DNA of 64,000 nucleotides from Ferrovibrio sp. MS7 (GCF_038404985.1 NZ_JBBKBA010000001.1:1950001-2014000), one strand, 5' to 3'. Counted from the first letter of the stretch, positions 8,009 to 17,412 are shown. Program-made: numbers and translations. Notes: generated from the sequence alone by a model not told the origin.

Positions 8009-8410
8009 CTAGGGCGCCGTGGCCTGTTTCAGCCAGGCAATCAGGTCAACCCGGTCCTGCGCGATGGCCAGCCCGCCATACATCTTGTTGCCTGGCATGA
8101 AGTCCTGCGTCGCGGCCAGGTACGCATCCATCGTCTGCTCGGTCCAGACCACGGCCGATTTCTTCATGGCCTCGGAATAGCGGTAGTCAGGTAAGCTGCC
8201 GGCGCGGCGCCCGAACACGCCATGCAGGCGCGGGCCGACGATGTTGCGGCCTTTGGCGTCGAGCGTGTGGCAGGCGCGGCATTTGCCCCAGAGTTCCTCG
8301 CCGCGCTCAAGGCTTGGCGGCTCCAGTTGATCGGCATTCGCAGCTTGTGCCCGGGCATCGCCGGCGCACAAAAAAAGCGCTGGAAGCAACATCCAAATCG
8401 CAGTCCGCAC
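8009..8410 (-). CDS. Periplasmic class I c-type cytochrome
   Basis: 133 residues from GTG 8410, chosen because GGAGG stands 5 bp upstream and a signal peptide (MRTAIWMLLPALFLCAGDARAQA) follows directly; a longer in-frame start exists but adds 21 residues that do not fit a signal. Heme attachment is C44-R-A-C47-H48; the axial methionine is probably Met110 in PGNKM. The pattern (GRNIVGPRLHGVFGR, DAYLAATQDFMPGNKM) is that of small soluble cytochromes of the c2/c550 group. It may accept or donate electrons near the formate dehydrogenase; the partner is not shown by the sequence. Confidence 0.93.
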   Translation of the reverse strand: MRTAIWMLLPALFLCAGDARAQAANADQLEPPSLERGEELWGKCRACHTLDAKGRNIVGPRLHGVFGRRAGSLPDYRYSEAMKKSAVVWTEQTMDAYLAATQDFMPGNKMYGGLAIAQDRVDLIAWLKQATAP

Positions 8411-8494
8411 CAAGGCCTCCGGCTGGTTTTCGTATTGTTGCAACACTATAATCAGAGACGTGTAGTTTACCATATTGTCGGGTGAAAACAGGCC

Positions 8495-10540
8495 ATGCGG
8501 CTGGACGGAAAACGCGTCCTGGTGTGCAACTGCGAAGGCACGATGCCGCTGGATGGCAAGGCGCTGGCGCGTGCCTGCGGCGCTGCCGAGGGCGGTGACG
8601 TCGCCAGCCAGCTTTGCCGTGCCCAGATCAAGAATTTCCAGGCGGCATTGCAGGCCGGCGAACCGCTGGTGGTGGCCTGCACCCAGGAAAGCCCGCTGTT
8701 CGACGAGCAGCGCGAGGAACTGGGCAGCGATGTTCCGGTCACCTATGTCAATATCCGCGAAACCGCCGGTTGGTCGGCGGAGGCGCCGGCGGCAACGCCG
8801 AAGATCGCCGCGCTGATTGCCGCCGCCACGGTGCCGTCGCCGGTCCTGCCGGCTGTCACGATGAAATCCGAAGGCGTGGCCCTGGTCTATGGCCGCGACG
8901 AGCAGGCAATCGCCGTGGCGCGACAGCTCAGCGACCGGCTCGATGTCACCATCATGCTGGACCGGCCGAAGGATGTGTCACCGCCTGCGGTGATGGATTT
9001 GCCAATCGTGCAGGGTCGCATCGCAACGGCACGCGGTCATCTCGGTGCGTTCGATCTGGTGATCGACGATTACGCCTTGCCGCTACCTTCCTCGCGCCGC
9101 AGCCTGCAATTCGGGGCACCGCGCAATGGTGCCAAATCGCGCTGCGATATCATCATCGATCTCACTGGCAGTGCACCGCTGTTTTCCGCCCATGAAAAGC
9201 GCGATGGCTATTTCCGCCCGGACCCCAAGGATCCGGCCGCGGTTCAGCTTGCGCTGTTCGAGGCCGCAGACCTGATCGGCAGTTTTGAAAAGCCGATCTA
9301 TGTCAATTTCCATGCCGAACTCTGCGCCCATAGCCGTTCGAAGAAAACCGGCTGCACACGCTGTCTCGATGTCTGCCCCACCGGGGCGATCACGCCGGCC
9401 GGCGACCATGTGGCCATCGATCCCTATATCTGCGGCGGCTGTGGCAATTGTGGCGCGGTCTGCCCGACCGGGGCCGCTGAATACAGCCTGCCACCGCCGG
9501 CCACGCTGACCGACCGCCTGCGCAGCCTGTTGCTGGCTTTTCGCGAAGCTGGCGGCAGCCAGGCCGTGATCCTGCTGCATGATGCCAAGCATGGTGCGCC
9601 GCTGATCGATGCGCTGGCGCGCTATGGCGATGGCCTGCCGGCCCGCGTGCTGCCTTTCGCCGTGCATGCGCTAGGCGAATGCAATGTGGCTTTCTTTGCG
9701 TCCGCCTTTGCCTATGGCGCCGCCGATCTGCGCATGCTGGCGCCGGCCAAGCGCAGCGACGATGTAGCCGGGCTGGGCCAGCAGCTGGCGCTGACCGAAA
9801 GCGTGCTGGTGGGCCTGGGCTATGAAGGCGGCCGCGTGGGCCTGATCGAGGCCGATGATCCGGACCGGCTGGCGGCGGCGCTTACCGCGCTGCCGCGCCG
9901 TGAAGGGCCAAGCGGTGCCAGCTATCTGCCGATGGGCCGCAACCGCGACCTGTCGCGCCTGGCCTTCCGGCATCTGCATGCGGTGGCGCCGCAGCCGGTG
10001 GATGCCGTGGTGCTGCCACCGGGCGCGCCGTTTGGCAGCCTGCAGGTCGATGCCGCGAATTGCACGCTTTGCCTGGCCTGTGTTTCCTCCTGCCCGACCG
10101 GTGCGCTGAGCGATGACCCGGAGCGTCCGCGCCTGACTTTCACCGAGGATGCCTGCGTGCAATGCGGCCTGTGCAAGGCGACCTGCCCTGAGAAGGTGAT
10201 CGCGCTCGAGCCGCGGGTGAATTTCACTGCCCAGTCGGCCCAGCCGCGCCTGGTGAAGGAAGAGGAGCCGTTCCACTGCATTCGCTGCGCCAAGCCGTTC
10301 GGCACCAAATCCTCGATCGAGAAGGTGATCGCCAAGCTGGAAGGCAAGCACTGGATGTATGGCCAGAGCGCCGTTGCCGACCGCATGCGGATGTGCGCCG
10401 ATTGCCGCGTGATCGTGCAGAGCGAAAGCAAGATCGATCCCTATGCCGGCGCACCACGCCCCGAAGTCCGCACCACGGATGATTACCTTGCCGAGCGCGC
10501 GGCAGCGGAATTCAAGGCTGCCGGCAAGAAGCCGTCATGA
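8495..10540 (+). CDS. Large cytoplasmic polyferredoxin (four [4Fe-4S] sites) of the fdh cluster
   Basis: 681 residues without signal or membrane segment. The N-terminal 270 residues contain scattered cysteines (VCNCEGTM, SQLCRAQ, VACTQES) and a Rossmann-like part. The first ferredoxin pair is C287/290/294 (with C277) and C313/316/319/323; a second pair (CTLCLACVSSCP and CVQCGLCKATCP) lies around residues 520-560. A C-terminal zinc-ribbon-like HCIRC...MCADC module follows. Such proteins recur beside DUF3305/DUF3306 and FDH genes in Alpha- and Betaproteobacteria. It probably moves electrons in the cytoplasm during FDH maturation or turnover. The stop overlaps the mobB start as ATGA, so the two are translationally coupled. 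The exact reaction is unknown. Confidence 0.85.
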   Translation: MRLDGKRVLVCNCEGTMPLDGKALARACGAAEGGDVASQLCRAQIKNFQAALQAGEPLVVACTQESPLFDEQREELGSDVPVTYVNIRETAGWSAEAPAATPKIAALIAAATVPSPVLPAVTMKSEGVALVYGRDEQAIAVARQLSDRLDVTIMLDRPKDVSPPAVMDLPIVQGRIATARGHLGAFDLVIDDYALPLPSSRRSLQFGAPRNGAKSRCDIIIDLTGSAPLFSAHEKRDGYFRPDPKDPAAVQLALFEAADLIGSFEKPIYVNFHAELCAHSRSKKTGCTRCLDVCPTGAITPAGDHVAIDPYICGGCGNCGAVCPTGAAEYSLPPPATLTDRLRSLLLAFREAGGSQAVILLHDAKHGAPLIDALARYGDGLPARVLPFAVHALGECNVAFFASAFAYGAADLRMLAPAKRSDDVAGLGQQLALTESVLVGLGYEGGRVGLIEADDPDRLAAALTALPRREGPSGASYLPMGRNRDLSRLAFRHLHAVAPQPVDAVVLPPGAPFGSLQVDAANCTLCLACVSSCPTGALSDDPERPRLTFTEDACVQCGLCKATCPEKVIALEPRVNFTAQSAQPRLVKEEEPFHCIRCAKPFGTKSSIEKVIAKLEGKHWMYGQSAVADRMRMCADCRVIVQSESKIDPYAGAPRPEVRTTDDYLAERAAAEFKAAGKKPS

Positions 10541-11094
10541 AGGCCGAGCGTGAAGCGTCTGGGATGAAGGTTCTGGGCATTTCCGGCTGGAGCGGCGCAG
10601 GCAAGACCACGCTGCTGGTGGAACTGATCCCGCTGCTTGTGGCCCAGGGCGTGAAGGTCTCGACCATCAAGCATGCGCATCACGAATTCGATGTCGACAA
10701 GCCCGGCAAGGATTCCTATCGTCATCGCGAGGCCGGTGCCAGCGAGGTCGTGATCAGCTCGGCCCGGCGCTATGCGATCATGCATGAATTGCGTGATGAG
10801 GCCGAGCCGACGCTGGAAGAGTTGCTTGCACGCCTTGGCCCGGTGGATCTGGTGCTGGTGGAAGGCTTCAAGAAATCCAGTCATGCCAAGATCGAGGTCT
10901 GGCGCGCTTCGGTTGGCAAGCCGATGCTGCAGACGGAGGATGCCACGATCATTGCGGTAGCCAGCGATGCCGCGATACCGGCTTTGCCGGTGCCGCAACT
11001 GGATGTGAATCGACCGCAGCAGGTGGTTGCGTTCATTCTCGCCTGGATGGCGGGCGGCGGCAGGCACGAGGTGCAGCGTGGCGCAGCTGAGTGA
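10537..11094 (+). CDS. mobB: Molybdopterin-guanine dinucleotide biosynthesis adaptor protein MobB
   Basis: 185 residues with a Walker A loop GWSGAGKT at residues 17-24 and the MobB motifs TIKHAHH, DSYRHREAGA and LVLVEGFKKS. MobB is a GTP-binding partner of MobA, which attaches GMP to molybdopterin to make the bis-MGD cofactor required by formate dehydrogenase. The start overlaps the preceding stop by 4 bp; a later ATG at 10564 would also give a complete domain. The gene links cofactor supply directly to the fdh cluster. Confidence 0.95.
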   Translation: MKAEREASGMKVLGISGWSGAGKTTLLVELIPLLVAQGVKVSTIKHAHHEFDVDKPGKDSYRHREAGASEVVISSARRYAIMHELRDEAEPTLEELLARLGPVDLVLVEGFKKSSHAKIEVWRASVGKPMLQTEDATIIAVASDAAIPALPVPQLDVNRPQQVVAFILAWMAGGGRHEVQRGAAE

Positions 11095-12349
11095 CGACTG
11101 CTTTGCCCATGGCGGCACGTTGCTGCGGCTGGATGCCGCCTTGGCTGAACTCTCTTCCCGTCTGGTTCCGATTGCGCCGACTGAAGCCCTGCCATTGGCA
11201 CTTTGCCATGGCCTCATCCTGGCCGAGCCTCTCGTAGCCAAGGTCGCGGTGCCGCCGCGCGATAATTCCGCCGTCGATGGGTATGCGGTCTATTACGATG
11301 ATCTGTCGCGTGATGGCGAAACCCGCCTGCCGGTGATCGGCCGCTCTGCTGCGGGCCATCCGTTTCCCATGCCGCAGCCGCGTGGCACAGCGGTGCGGGT
11401 ACTCACCGGTGCCCTGATGCCGCTGGGTGCAGGCAGCAATCACCCCGATACGGTGATGATGCAGGAGGATTGCCGGGTCGAGGGTGATGCGGTGGTGATT
11501 CAGCCCGGTATCAAGCGCGGCGCCAACTGCCGACTGGCGGGCGAGGATCTGGCGGCCGGGGAAACCGTGCTGCCTGCCGGTCGCATCCTGTCGGCGCAGG
11601 ACCTGGCGCTGGCGGCTGCCAGCGGCCATGCCGTGCTGACGGTGCGGCGGCCGCTGCGCGTGGCCTTGGTGTCGACTGGCGATGAATTGCACGAAGCCGG
11701 TGGTCCGCTGCCTGATGGCGGTATTTACGATGCCAACCGCCCGATGCTGGCGGCTCTGCTCGCCGCTGCGGGCTGCAAGGTGAGTGATCTTGGCATTCAG
11801 CCGGATCGCCGCGATCACCTTACCGCCTTTTTCGCCGCTATGGCGCGCGACTATGATGCGGTGGTGACATCCGGCGGCGTTTCGACCGGCGAGGAAGATC
11901 ATGTGAAGGCCGCCATCCAGGCGCAGGGCCGCCTGGATTTCTGGCGTCTGGCGATCAAGCCGGGGAGACCGGTGGCGCTGGGCATGATCGGGCATGTGCC
12001 TTTCTTCGGCCTGCCGGGCAATCCGGTGGCGGCAATGCTCACCTTCTGTTTCTTCGCACGGCCGCTGCTGCAACGCTTGAATGGCGCAACGCCGCTGCCG
12101 CCGCGCAGTTTCGCGGTCACGGCCGGGTTTTCCTACAGGAAGAAGGCGGATCGCCGCGAATGGGTGCGCGTCTCGCTGCAGGATGATGGCCGGGGCGGCT
12201 GGCGGGCCGAGAAATATCCCATTGATGGCGCAGGCGTGATCACCTCGCTGACGCGCACCGATGGCTTGATCGAGCTGCCGGAAGACCTGTTGCGCCTGGA
12301 ACCGGGGGAGACTGCCCGCTTCTATCCGTATGAAGCGCTCGGGCTCTGA
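11078..12349 (+). CDS. moeA: Molybdopterin molybdenumtransferase MoeA
   Basis: About 423 residues from GTG 11078, chosen because GAGGTG precedes it and an in-frame start further upstream would place the N-terminus deep inside mobB. Conserved motifs are VPPRDNSAVDGYA, ALVSTGDEL, YDANRPML, TSGGVSTGEEDHVK and GLPGNPVAAM. MoeA inserts molybdate into adenylylated molybdopterin. The gene overlaps the end of mobB by 17 bp, so the polyferredoxin, mobB and moeA genes form one operon. There is no adjacent mogA in view. Confidence 0.96.
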   Translation: MAQLSDDCFAHGGTLLRLDAALAELSSRLVPIAPTEALPLALCHGLILAEPLVAKVAVPPRDNSAVDGYAVYYDDLSRDGETRLPVIGRSAAGHPFPMPQPRGTAVRVLTGALMPLGAGSNHPDTVMMQEDCRVEGDAVVIQPGIKRGANCRLAGEDLAAGETVLPAGRILSAQDLALAAASGHAVLTVRRPLRVALVSTGDELHEAGGPLPDGGIYDANRPMLAALLAAAGCKVSDLGIQPDRRDHLTAFFAAMARDYDAVVTSGGVSTGEEDHVKAAIQAQGRLDFWRLAIKPGRPVALGMIGHVPFFGLPGNPVAAMLTFCFFARPLLQRLNGATPLPPRSFAVTAGFSYRKKADRREWVRVSLQDDGRGGWRAEKYPIDGAGVITSLTRTDGLIELPEDLLRLEPGETARFYPYEALGL

Positions 12350-12616
12350 CGCGTGACGGGGCCGGGGTTCCGGCCGGCCAGTAAACCTTAATAAACAAGT
12401 ATTAATGAGCCCTGGCGGCAGCATTGCTGGTATTTTTGTAACAAAACACCAACCTTGGGATTACTCTACTTTCAGTCGCTGTTTTTTGTGCGAGGTCTCG
12501 CGGGGAGGGGCCGGTGTCGCCGCTGTCGGCCAGGGGCCAATCTTCGCACACAAGTTTGAGCATGAAGCGGCTGCCAGGCTGGGCAGGATAAACTGGGTGG
12601 AAAACAGGGGTGACGC

Positions 12617-14281
12617 ATGTTCGGTCTATTCGCACGCAAGGACGAGGCATTCGCGGCTGCCAAATTCGAGGCGATCAACCGCTCCCAGGGCATGATCGAG
12701 TTCGGCCTCGATGGCACCATCCTGCAGGCCAATGAAAACTTCCTCGCCGCCATGGGCTATACGCTGTCGGAAGTGCAGGGCAAGCATCACAGCATTTTCG
12801 TCAGCCCGGAATACAAGGCGAGCGCCGAATATCGTGGCTTCTGGGAGAAGCTGCGGCGCGGCGAATATGATGCCGGGCAATATCTGCGGCTTGGCAAGGG
12901 CGGCCGCGAGGTCTGGATCCAGGCCAGCTACAATCCGATCTTTGACAAGAATGGCCAGCCGGTGCGGGTGGTGAAAATCGCCGCCGATATCACCGAGCAG
13001 AAGCAGCGCGCCGCCGATTTCGAGGGCCAGCTTGCGGCGATACGCAAGTCGCAGGGCATGATCAGCTTCACCCTGGATGGCATTGTGCTGGATGCCAATG
13101 AAGCGTTTCTCGCCGTGCTCGGCTACAGCCTGGATGAAGTGCGCGGCAAGCATCACCGCCTGTTTGTCGAGCCGGCTTATGCCGAGAGCCAGGCCTACCG
13201 GGACTTCTGGGCCAAGCTGCATCGCGGCGCCTACGATGCCGGGCAGTATCGCCGTGTTGGCAAGGGTGGCAGGGAGGTCTGGATCCAGGCTTCCTACAAC
13301 CCGATCCTCGATGCCAGTGGCCGGCCCTACAAGGTGGTGAAATTCGCCACCGACATCACGGCACAGGTCCGGTCGGCGCAATTGATGCGCCAGGCGGTGG
13401 ACAAGGTGATCGCCGCCGCGCGCGCCAACGACCTGACGCAGCGTATCGACATTGCCGAACTCAATGGCGATATCCGCGAGCTCTGCCAGGGCATCAATGA
13501 ATTGCTCGATTCCACCAGCGAAGTGATCCGGGCGCTGAAAGCCGCATCGGAAGCCATTGCCGCATCCACGGATGAAATCTCCGTTGGCAGCAGCGACATG
13601 GCTTCGCGCACCGAGAGCCAGGCGGCCAGCATCGAGCAGACCGCCGCCGCGATGCACCAGATCACCGCAACCGTGCGGCAGAATGCCGATAATGCCCAGG
13701 CGGCAAACCAGCTCAGCCAGGCGGCGCGCGAAACCGGTGAGCGCGGCGGAGTCGTGGTGAATGATGCGGTGGCGGCGGTCAGTCGCATCGAGGATAGCGC
13801 GCGGCGGATTTCCGATATTGTCGGCCTGATCGACGAAATCGCCTTTCAGACCAACCTGCTGGCGCTCAATGCTTCCGTCGAAGCCGCACGGGCAGGGGAG
13901 GCGGGCAAAGGATTTGCTGTCGTGGCGCAGGAAGTGCGAGCCCTGGCGCAGCGTTCCGCCAGCGCCTCCAAGGATATCAAGGGGCTGATTTCGGAATCCA
14001 ATGCTCAAGTGAAATCAGGTGCCGAGCTGGTTGGCCGCACCGGCACCGCGCTGCATGAAATCCTGTCGGCAATCAAGAAAGTGAGCGATATCGTGGCGGA
14101 GATCTCGGCTGCCAGCCGCGAGCAATCCACCGGCCTGGAGCAGGTCAACACCGCCGTCACCAGCATGGATGAACTGACCCAGCGCAATGGCGCACTGATC
14201 GAGGAGAGTGCCGCCTCCGCCCAGGCCCTGGCCGATCAGGCCGCCAAACTGGCCGCGCTGGTGCAGAGTTATCGCGTCTAG
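12617..14281 (+). CDS. Soluble methyl-accepting chemotaxis protein with two PAS domains
   Basis: 554 residues with no transmembrane segment. Two near-duplicate PAS domains occupy roughly residues 18-128 and 140-250: the pairs [24 protein letters not shown] and [14 protein letters not shown] (repeated) are offset by 122 residues. A HAMP-like linker follows ([11 protein letters not shown]), then a full MCP signalling domain with the hairpin [21 protein letters not shown]. This is the architecture of cytoplasmic Aer-like energy or redox sensors, which relay to CheA through CheW. The cofactor is not evident. No che genes are adjacent, so it is an orphan receptor. Confidence 0.95.
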   Translation: MFGLFARKDEAFAAAKFEAINRSQGMIEFGLDGTILQANENFLAAMGYTLSEVQGKHHSIFVSPEYKASAEYRGFWEKLRRGEYDAGQYLRLGKGGREVWIQASYNPIFDKNGQPVRVVKIAADITEQKQRAADFEGQLAAIRKSQGMISFTLDGIVLDANEAFLAVLGYSLDEVRGKHHRLFVEPAYAESQAYRDFWAKLHRGAYDAGQYRRVGKGGREVWIQASYNPILDASGRPYKVVKFATDITAQVRSAQLMRQAVDKVIAAARANDLTQRIDIAELNGDIRELCQGINELLDSTSEVIRALKAASEAIAASTDEISVGSSDMASRTESQAASIEQTAAAMHQITATVRQNADNAQAANQLSQAARETGERGGVVVNDAVAAVSRIEDSARRISDIVGLIDEIAFQTNLLALNASVEAARAGEAGKGFAVVAQEVRALAQRSASASKDIKGLISESNAQVKSGAELVGRTGTALHEILSAIKKVSDIVAEISAASREQSTGLEQVNTAVTSMDELTQRNGALIEESAASAQALADQAAKLAALVQSYRV

Positions 14282-15366
14282 GCGCTGTCGCGGTCGAAGC
14301 GCGGCAGCAGCAGCGATTGCAGGATGCCGCGTTCGAGTGTGCTGCTGTTGATTGGCGTTGCGCTCGGTTGCAGATTCTCCACATCGCCTTCGGGCCAGAC
14401 CTGCAGCGTCATCACCTGTGAAACACGATGGCCATCGATGGTCAGCGGCAGCATCAGTCGCCGGGTGCGGCCGTGGCGGCCCAGGTCCCAGCGGAACGAG
14501 CTTTCGGAATAGACCGGGCTGGCAGTATCGTAGACGCGACGGAACAGGCCACGAATATAGACGGCATAGTCGTCGCGCATCAGGTCGTCGATGCGCTCGC
14601 CGGAGAAGTCGCGACCGAATTTTTCCACCATGGCGGCACCGACCATGTGGAAGCGCACATCGAAAGGATCATGCAGCAATTCGGCAATGACTAAGTGCGG
14701 CAGTAGCTGCCGTGGCAGGTCGATGGGAGAAATATCGCTGCGAAATGGCGCGAAGCGCGAACTGCGTTTTGATGCCCAGTATATTGCCGCTTCCAGCAGC
14801 AGTGGATCGTCGTAAAAGGGCAGGCCGGTATCAAACAAGGCACGCTGTGCGGCATTGCCGGTTTGGTATTGCAGCGTCCCGGTGATGAATTCCGCCAAGC
14901 TGTAGAGGGTTACCAGGTCACGCTCGCGCCATTGCCGGGGTGCGCCAGTTTGCTCACAGCACAGGATTGCTGCCGGCGTGCCGTCGCGGTCATGGATCAG
15001 GAAATCCAGCAGCGAATAGATGTCATTGTCGGTGAAGTAGTCTTTAGTGAAGCAGCGTGTTGCGGGATGCTGTCGCGCCTCCTCTGCGGCGATCACGCGC
15101 TCGGCGAGGATGGCATCCAGGTAGGAGGCATACTGGTCGCGGCTGATCACCATGCCGGCCGGTGCATTGGCGATGCGGCGGTCGATCAGGTATTGGCAAG
15201 AAATGCTGCCATTGGCCTCGAAATACCAGATGCTGGCGCGTGTAGCCTGGGTAGCGTCTAGCGCATCACGGCACACGGCGTTGAAGAGATTGCGTAGGCC
15301 CGCCGCGTTTAGGGCATGGGCCACGGCCAATCGCGACCGGTCGAACACTGCTGCTTCCCAATCCAT
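14278..15366 (-). CDS. GAF domain plus PAS_5-type domain protein
   Basis: 362 residues. The N-terminal half (about residues 15-165) resembles a GAF sensor domain ([41 protein letters not shown]). The C-terminal half (about 195-335) resembles the alphaproteobacterial PAS_5 family ([23 protein letters not shown] split over two strands, then [16 protein letters not shown]). There is no output domain, so it may act through protein-protein contact or be an adaptor. It converges on the chemotaxis receptor and the two stop codons overlap by 4 bp (CTAG), which suggests joint evolution but not co-transcription. Function unknown. Confidence 0.75.
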   Translation of the reverse strand: MDWEAAVFDRSRLAVAHALNAAGLRNLFNAVCRDALDATQATRASIWYFEANGSISCQYLIDRRIANAPAGMVISRDQYASYLDAILAERVIAAEEARQHPATRCFTKDYFTDNDIYSLLDFLIHDRDGTPAAILCCEQTGAPRQWRERDLVTLYSLAEFITGTLQYQTGNAAQRALFDTGLPFYDDPLLLEAAIYWASKRSSRFAPFRSDISPIDLPRQLLPHLVIAELLHDPFDVRFHMVGAAMVEKFGRDFSGERIDDLMRDDYAVYIRGLFRRVYDTASPVYSESSFRWDLGRHGRTRRLMLPLTIDGHRVSQVMTLQVWPEGDVENLQPSATPINSSTLERGILQSLLLPRFDRDSA

Positions 15367-15606
15367 ACCTGCCGCAACGAAACGGCTAAGCCCTGCTTTA
15401 TCGTCGTTATACGACGCATCGGCGGAAACGCTGCGGTCACGTTCATGTGTAGCGGGTGTTCGCCCCGCGTTGAAGTCGAATTCTGTCCAATCCTGTCTAA
15501 TTTTGATAGCAACTACAGTATGTTACCGCAAATTTATATCGCATATACGGCGAGTATATATGATTTTTATTAGGGTCGAAGCGCCTACCCCAAGGAGCTT
15601 CGAATC

Positions 15607-16614
15607 ATGGCACGCGCTGCCGCCAATCCGTTTCCCGCCCCGGTCAAGCTGCGTCGATTGCAGATCGAAATCACCACCGGCTGCAATCTGAAATGCGCCG
15701 GCTGTCCGCGCACCGTGGCGATGCAGGCTGACGAATGGCACAACCGCCATATGCCGGTGCAGCGTTTTCGCGCCGTGATCCAGAATGCGCCATTGGCCGA
15801 TGTGGCGGTGCTGCAGGGCGTAGGCGAGCCAACCATTCACCCCAAGCTGCCGCAGTTGCTGGATATCGCGCTTGAGAGCGGCAAATTCGATCTGGTCAGC
15901 TTCAACACCAATGCCCTGGTGCGCGACCTTGGCTACTACATGCGGCTGGCGCAGCGCGGCCTGCGGCATTTGAGTGTCTCTGTCGATGCGCTGGACCAGG
16001 AAGGCGCGGCGATCACCCGCGCCGGCACCGACGCCGAGAAGCTGAAAAAACAGCTAAGCGGTTTGCTGCGGCTGTTTCCCGGTCTCACGGTTTCCATCGT
16101 GCTGAGCCGGATGAATCTGGATCGGCTGGAAGGCCTGCTCGACTACCTGATCGGTATCGGTACCAAGGTGATCGAGGTGCAGCCGCTGGTCAGCTATGCC
16201 GCCAGCACCAACGCGCTCGGCCTGAATCCGCAGGATATCGCCCGGGGCCTCGGGATCATCCGGGAGGCGCGGGCACGCTACGGGCAGCAATCCATGATCG
16301 TTGCGGCGCCGGGCATGGAGCCGAGCGGCAAGCGCTGCCACCGGCCGCTGAATGCCGCCTATTGCACGGTGGAGGGCTTGCTGACGCCCTGCTGCGTTAC
16401 CAACGACACGGCCTATTTCGACCGCACCAGCCTGGAGCACCAGAGCTTCACCTCGGCCTGGCAGAGCCAGGGCGTGGCGCAATGGATGGAGCAATTCCGC
16501 CAGCGCGAGCCGGAAATGTGCCAGGGCTGCGGCTATAATCCGCGCGGTTTCGAGGCCGAAAGCGGTGCCATGAACGAATATGCCCGCAGCCCACGCGATG
16601 GCGCCCAGGCTTGA
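15607..16614 (+). CDS. Radical SAM protein with C-terminal cysteine-rich region
   Basis: 335 residues. The radical SAM [4Fe-4S] motif is C26-x3-C30-x2-C33 (CNLKCAGC), followed by the GE-like motif (GVGEPTIHP near residue 77) and TIM-barrel strands (LSVSVDAL). The C-terminus has a SPASM-like set of cysteines (CHRPLNAAYC, LLTPCCV, CQGCGYN), suggesting an auxiliary cluster as in enzymes that modify peptides or carry out difficult oxidations. No candidate precursor peptide is obvious within 300 bp. An AT-rich promoter-like region precedes it. The substrate is unknown. Confidence 0.85.
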   Translation: MARAAANPFPAPVKLRRLQIEITTGCNLKCAGCPRTVAMQADEWHNRHMPVQRFRAVIQNAPLADVAVLQGVGEPTIHPKLPQLLDIALESGKFDLVSFNTNALVRDLGYYMRLAQRGLRHLSVSVDALDQEGAAITRAGTDAEKLKKQLSGLLRLFPGLTVSIVLSRMNLDRLEGLLDYLIGIGTKVIEVQPLVSYAASTNALGLNPQDIARGLGIIREARARYGQQSMIVAAPGMEPSGKRCHRPLNAAYCTVEGLLTPCCVTNDTAYFDRTSLEHQSFTSAWQSQGVAQWMEQFRQREPEMCQGCGYNPRGFEAESGAMNEYARSPRDGAQA

Positions 16615-16660
16615 AACGGGTGCTGGCTTGAAACGGGTGGCCTGAGGTTTATGGCCTGAG
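16608..16660. repeat. Short tandem duplications at the end of the radical SAM gene
   Basis: GGCTTGAAACGGGTG occurs at 16608-16622 and again at 16625-16639 (17-bp period); the first copy contains the stop codon TGA (16612-16614). TGGCCTGAG then occurs twice (16638-16646 and 16652-16660). These look like replication-slippage duplications in the gap before the convergent glutathione S-transferase gene. Confidence 0.6.
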
Positions 16661-16665
16661 CCGGC

Positions 16666-17322
16666 TTAGAACTCGACGTCGAGTTCTTCCACTTCCGCCG
16701 GCTCGAGCTGCGCTTCGGCATTCCATTCGCGCATCGCCGGCAGGTCGAGGATCAGCTTCTTGTAGTCGGCGGTAACGCTGTCGAGCTTCACGTCATAGGT
16801 CTCGAAGCGGGTGCAGACCGGCGCATACATGGCATCGGCCAGCGTCGGCGTGGCGCCGAACAGGAACGGCCCGCCATAGGTTTCCAGGCATTCGCGCCAG
16901 ATCGCCAGAATGCGGTCGATATCGGCCTGGGCGCCGGCCCAGATCTTGAAGTTGGGATGCTTCGCCTTCAGGTTCATCGGCAGCGCGGCGCGCATGTTGG
17001 CAAAGCCGGAATGCATTTCGCCGGCCACCGCGCGACAATGCGCGCGCTGCGCCAGGTCTTTCGGCAGCAGCCCTGCCTTGGGCTTGATTTCGTTCAAGTA
17101 TTCGGCAATCGCCAGGGTATCCCAGACCTTTACCTCGCCATCGGTGAGGCAGGGCACCAGGAAAGACGGCGAGAGCAGCAGCAGCTCGGCGCGGGAGGAG
17201 GGGTCGTCGGCGGAAAGCCGTACCTCCTCAAAATCCAGCTTCGCCATCTTGCACAGCAACCAACCGCGCAACGACCAGGACGAATAATTCTTGCTGCTGA
17301 TGGTAAGCGTGGCCTTCGCCAT
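16666..17322 (-). CDS. Glutathione S-transferase family protein
   Basis: 218 residues. The N-terminal thioredoxin-like domain starts TISSKNYSSWSLRGWLL, with the Ser/Asn-rich loop typical of zeta-like bacterial GSTs, and has the conserved cis-proline region (SFLVPCLTDGEVKVWDTLAIAEYL split across residues 52-77). The helical C-terminal domain contains FLFGATPTLADAMYAPV. It conjugates or isomerises electrophiles using glutathione; the substrate is unknown. It is divergent from the PHB depolymerase gene, with 178 bp between the starts. Confidence 0.9.
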   Translation of the reverse strand: MAKATLTISSKNYSSWSLRGWLLCKMAKLDFEEVRLSADDPSSRAELLLLSPSFLVPCLTDGEVKVWDTLAIAEYLNEIKPKAGLLPKDLAQRAHCRAVAGEMHSGFANMRAALPMNLKAKHPNFKIWAGAQADIDRILAIWRECLETYGGPFLFGATPTLADAMYAPVCTRFETYDVKLDSVTADYKKLILDLPAMREWNAEAQLEPAEVEELDVEF

Positions 17323-17392
17323 GGCGTCATCCCTTGGTGCCGCCCCGCCGGGGAGACCGGCCGGGCGATGCTGCTCTGCATTATTATCTCGC

Positions 17393-17412
17393 AGTGCAAT
17401 AAAAAATGCACT
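17393..17412. promoter_or_regulatory. phaZ: Perfect inverted repeat AGTGCA-N8-TGCACT between the gst and phaZ genes
   Basis: AGTGCA (17393-17398) and TGCACT (17407-17412) flank an A-rich 8-bp spacer in the divergent intergenic region, about 70 bp from the gst start and 90 bp from the phaZ start. An extra CTGCA stands at 17376-17380. TGC/GCA-rich palindromes are known targets of PhaR-type regulators of polyhydroxyalkanoate genes, so PhaR or a similar factor is a candidate. The assignment is inference. Confidence 0.4.

Noticed and set aside
12360-12375. Hairpin GGCCGG-GGTT-CCGGCC after moeA as a terminator
   Set aside because: Only 6 bp and no T-run follows; GC-rich sequences give such stems by chance.
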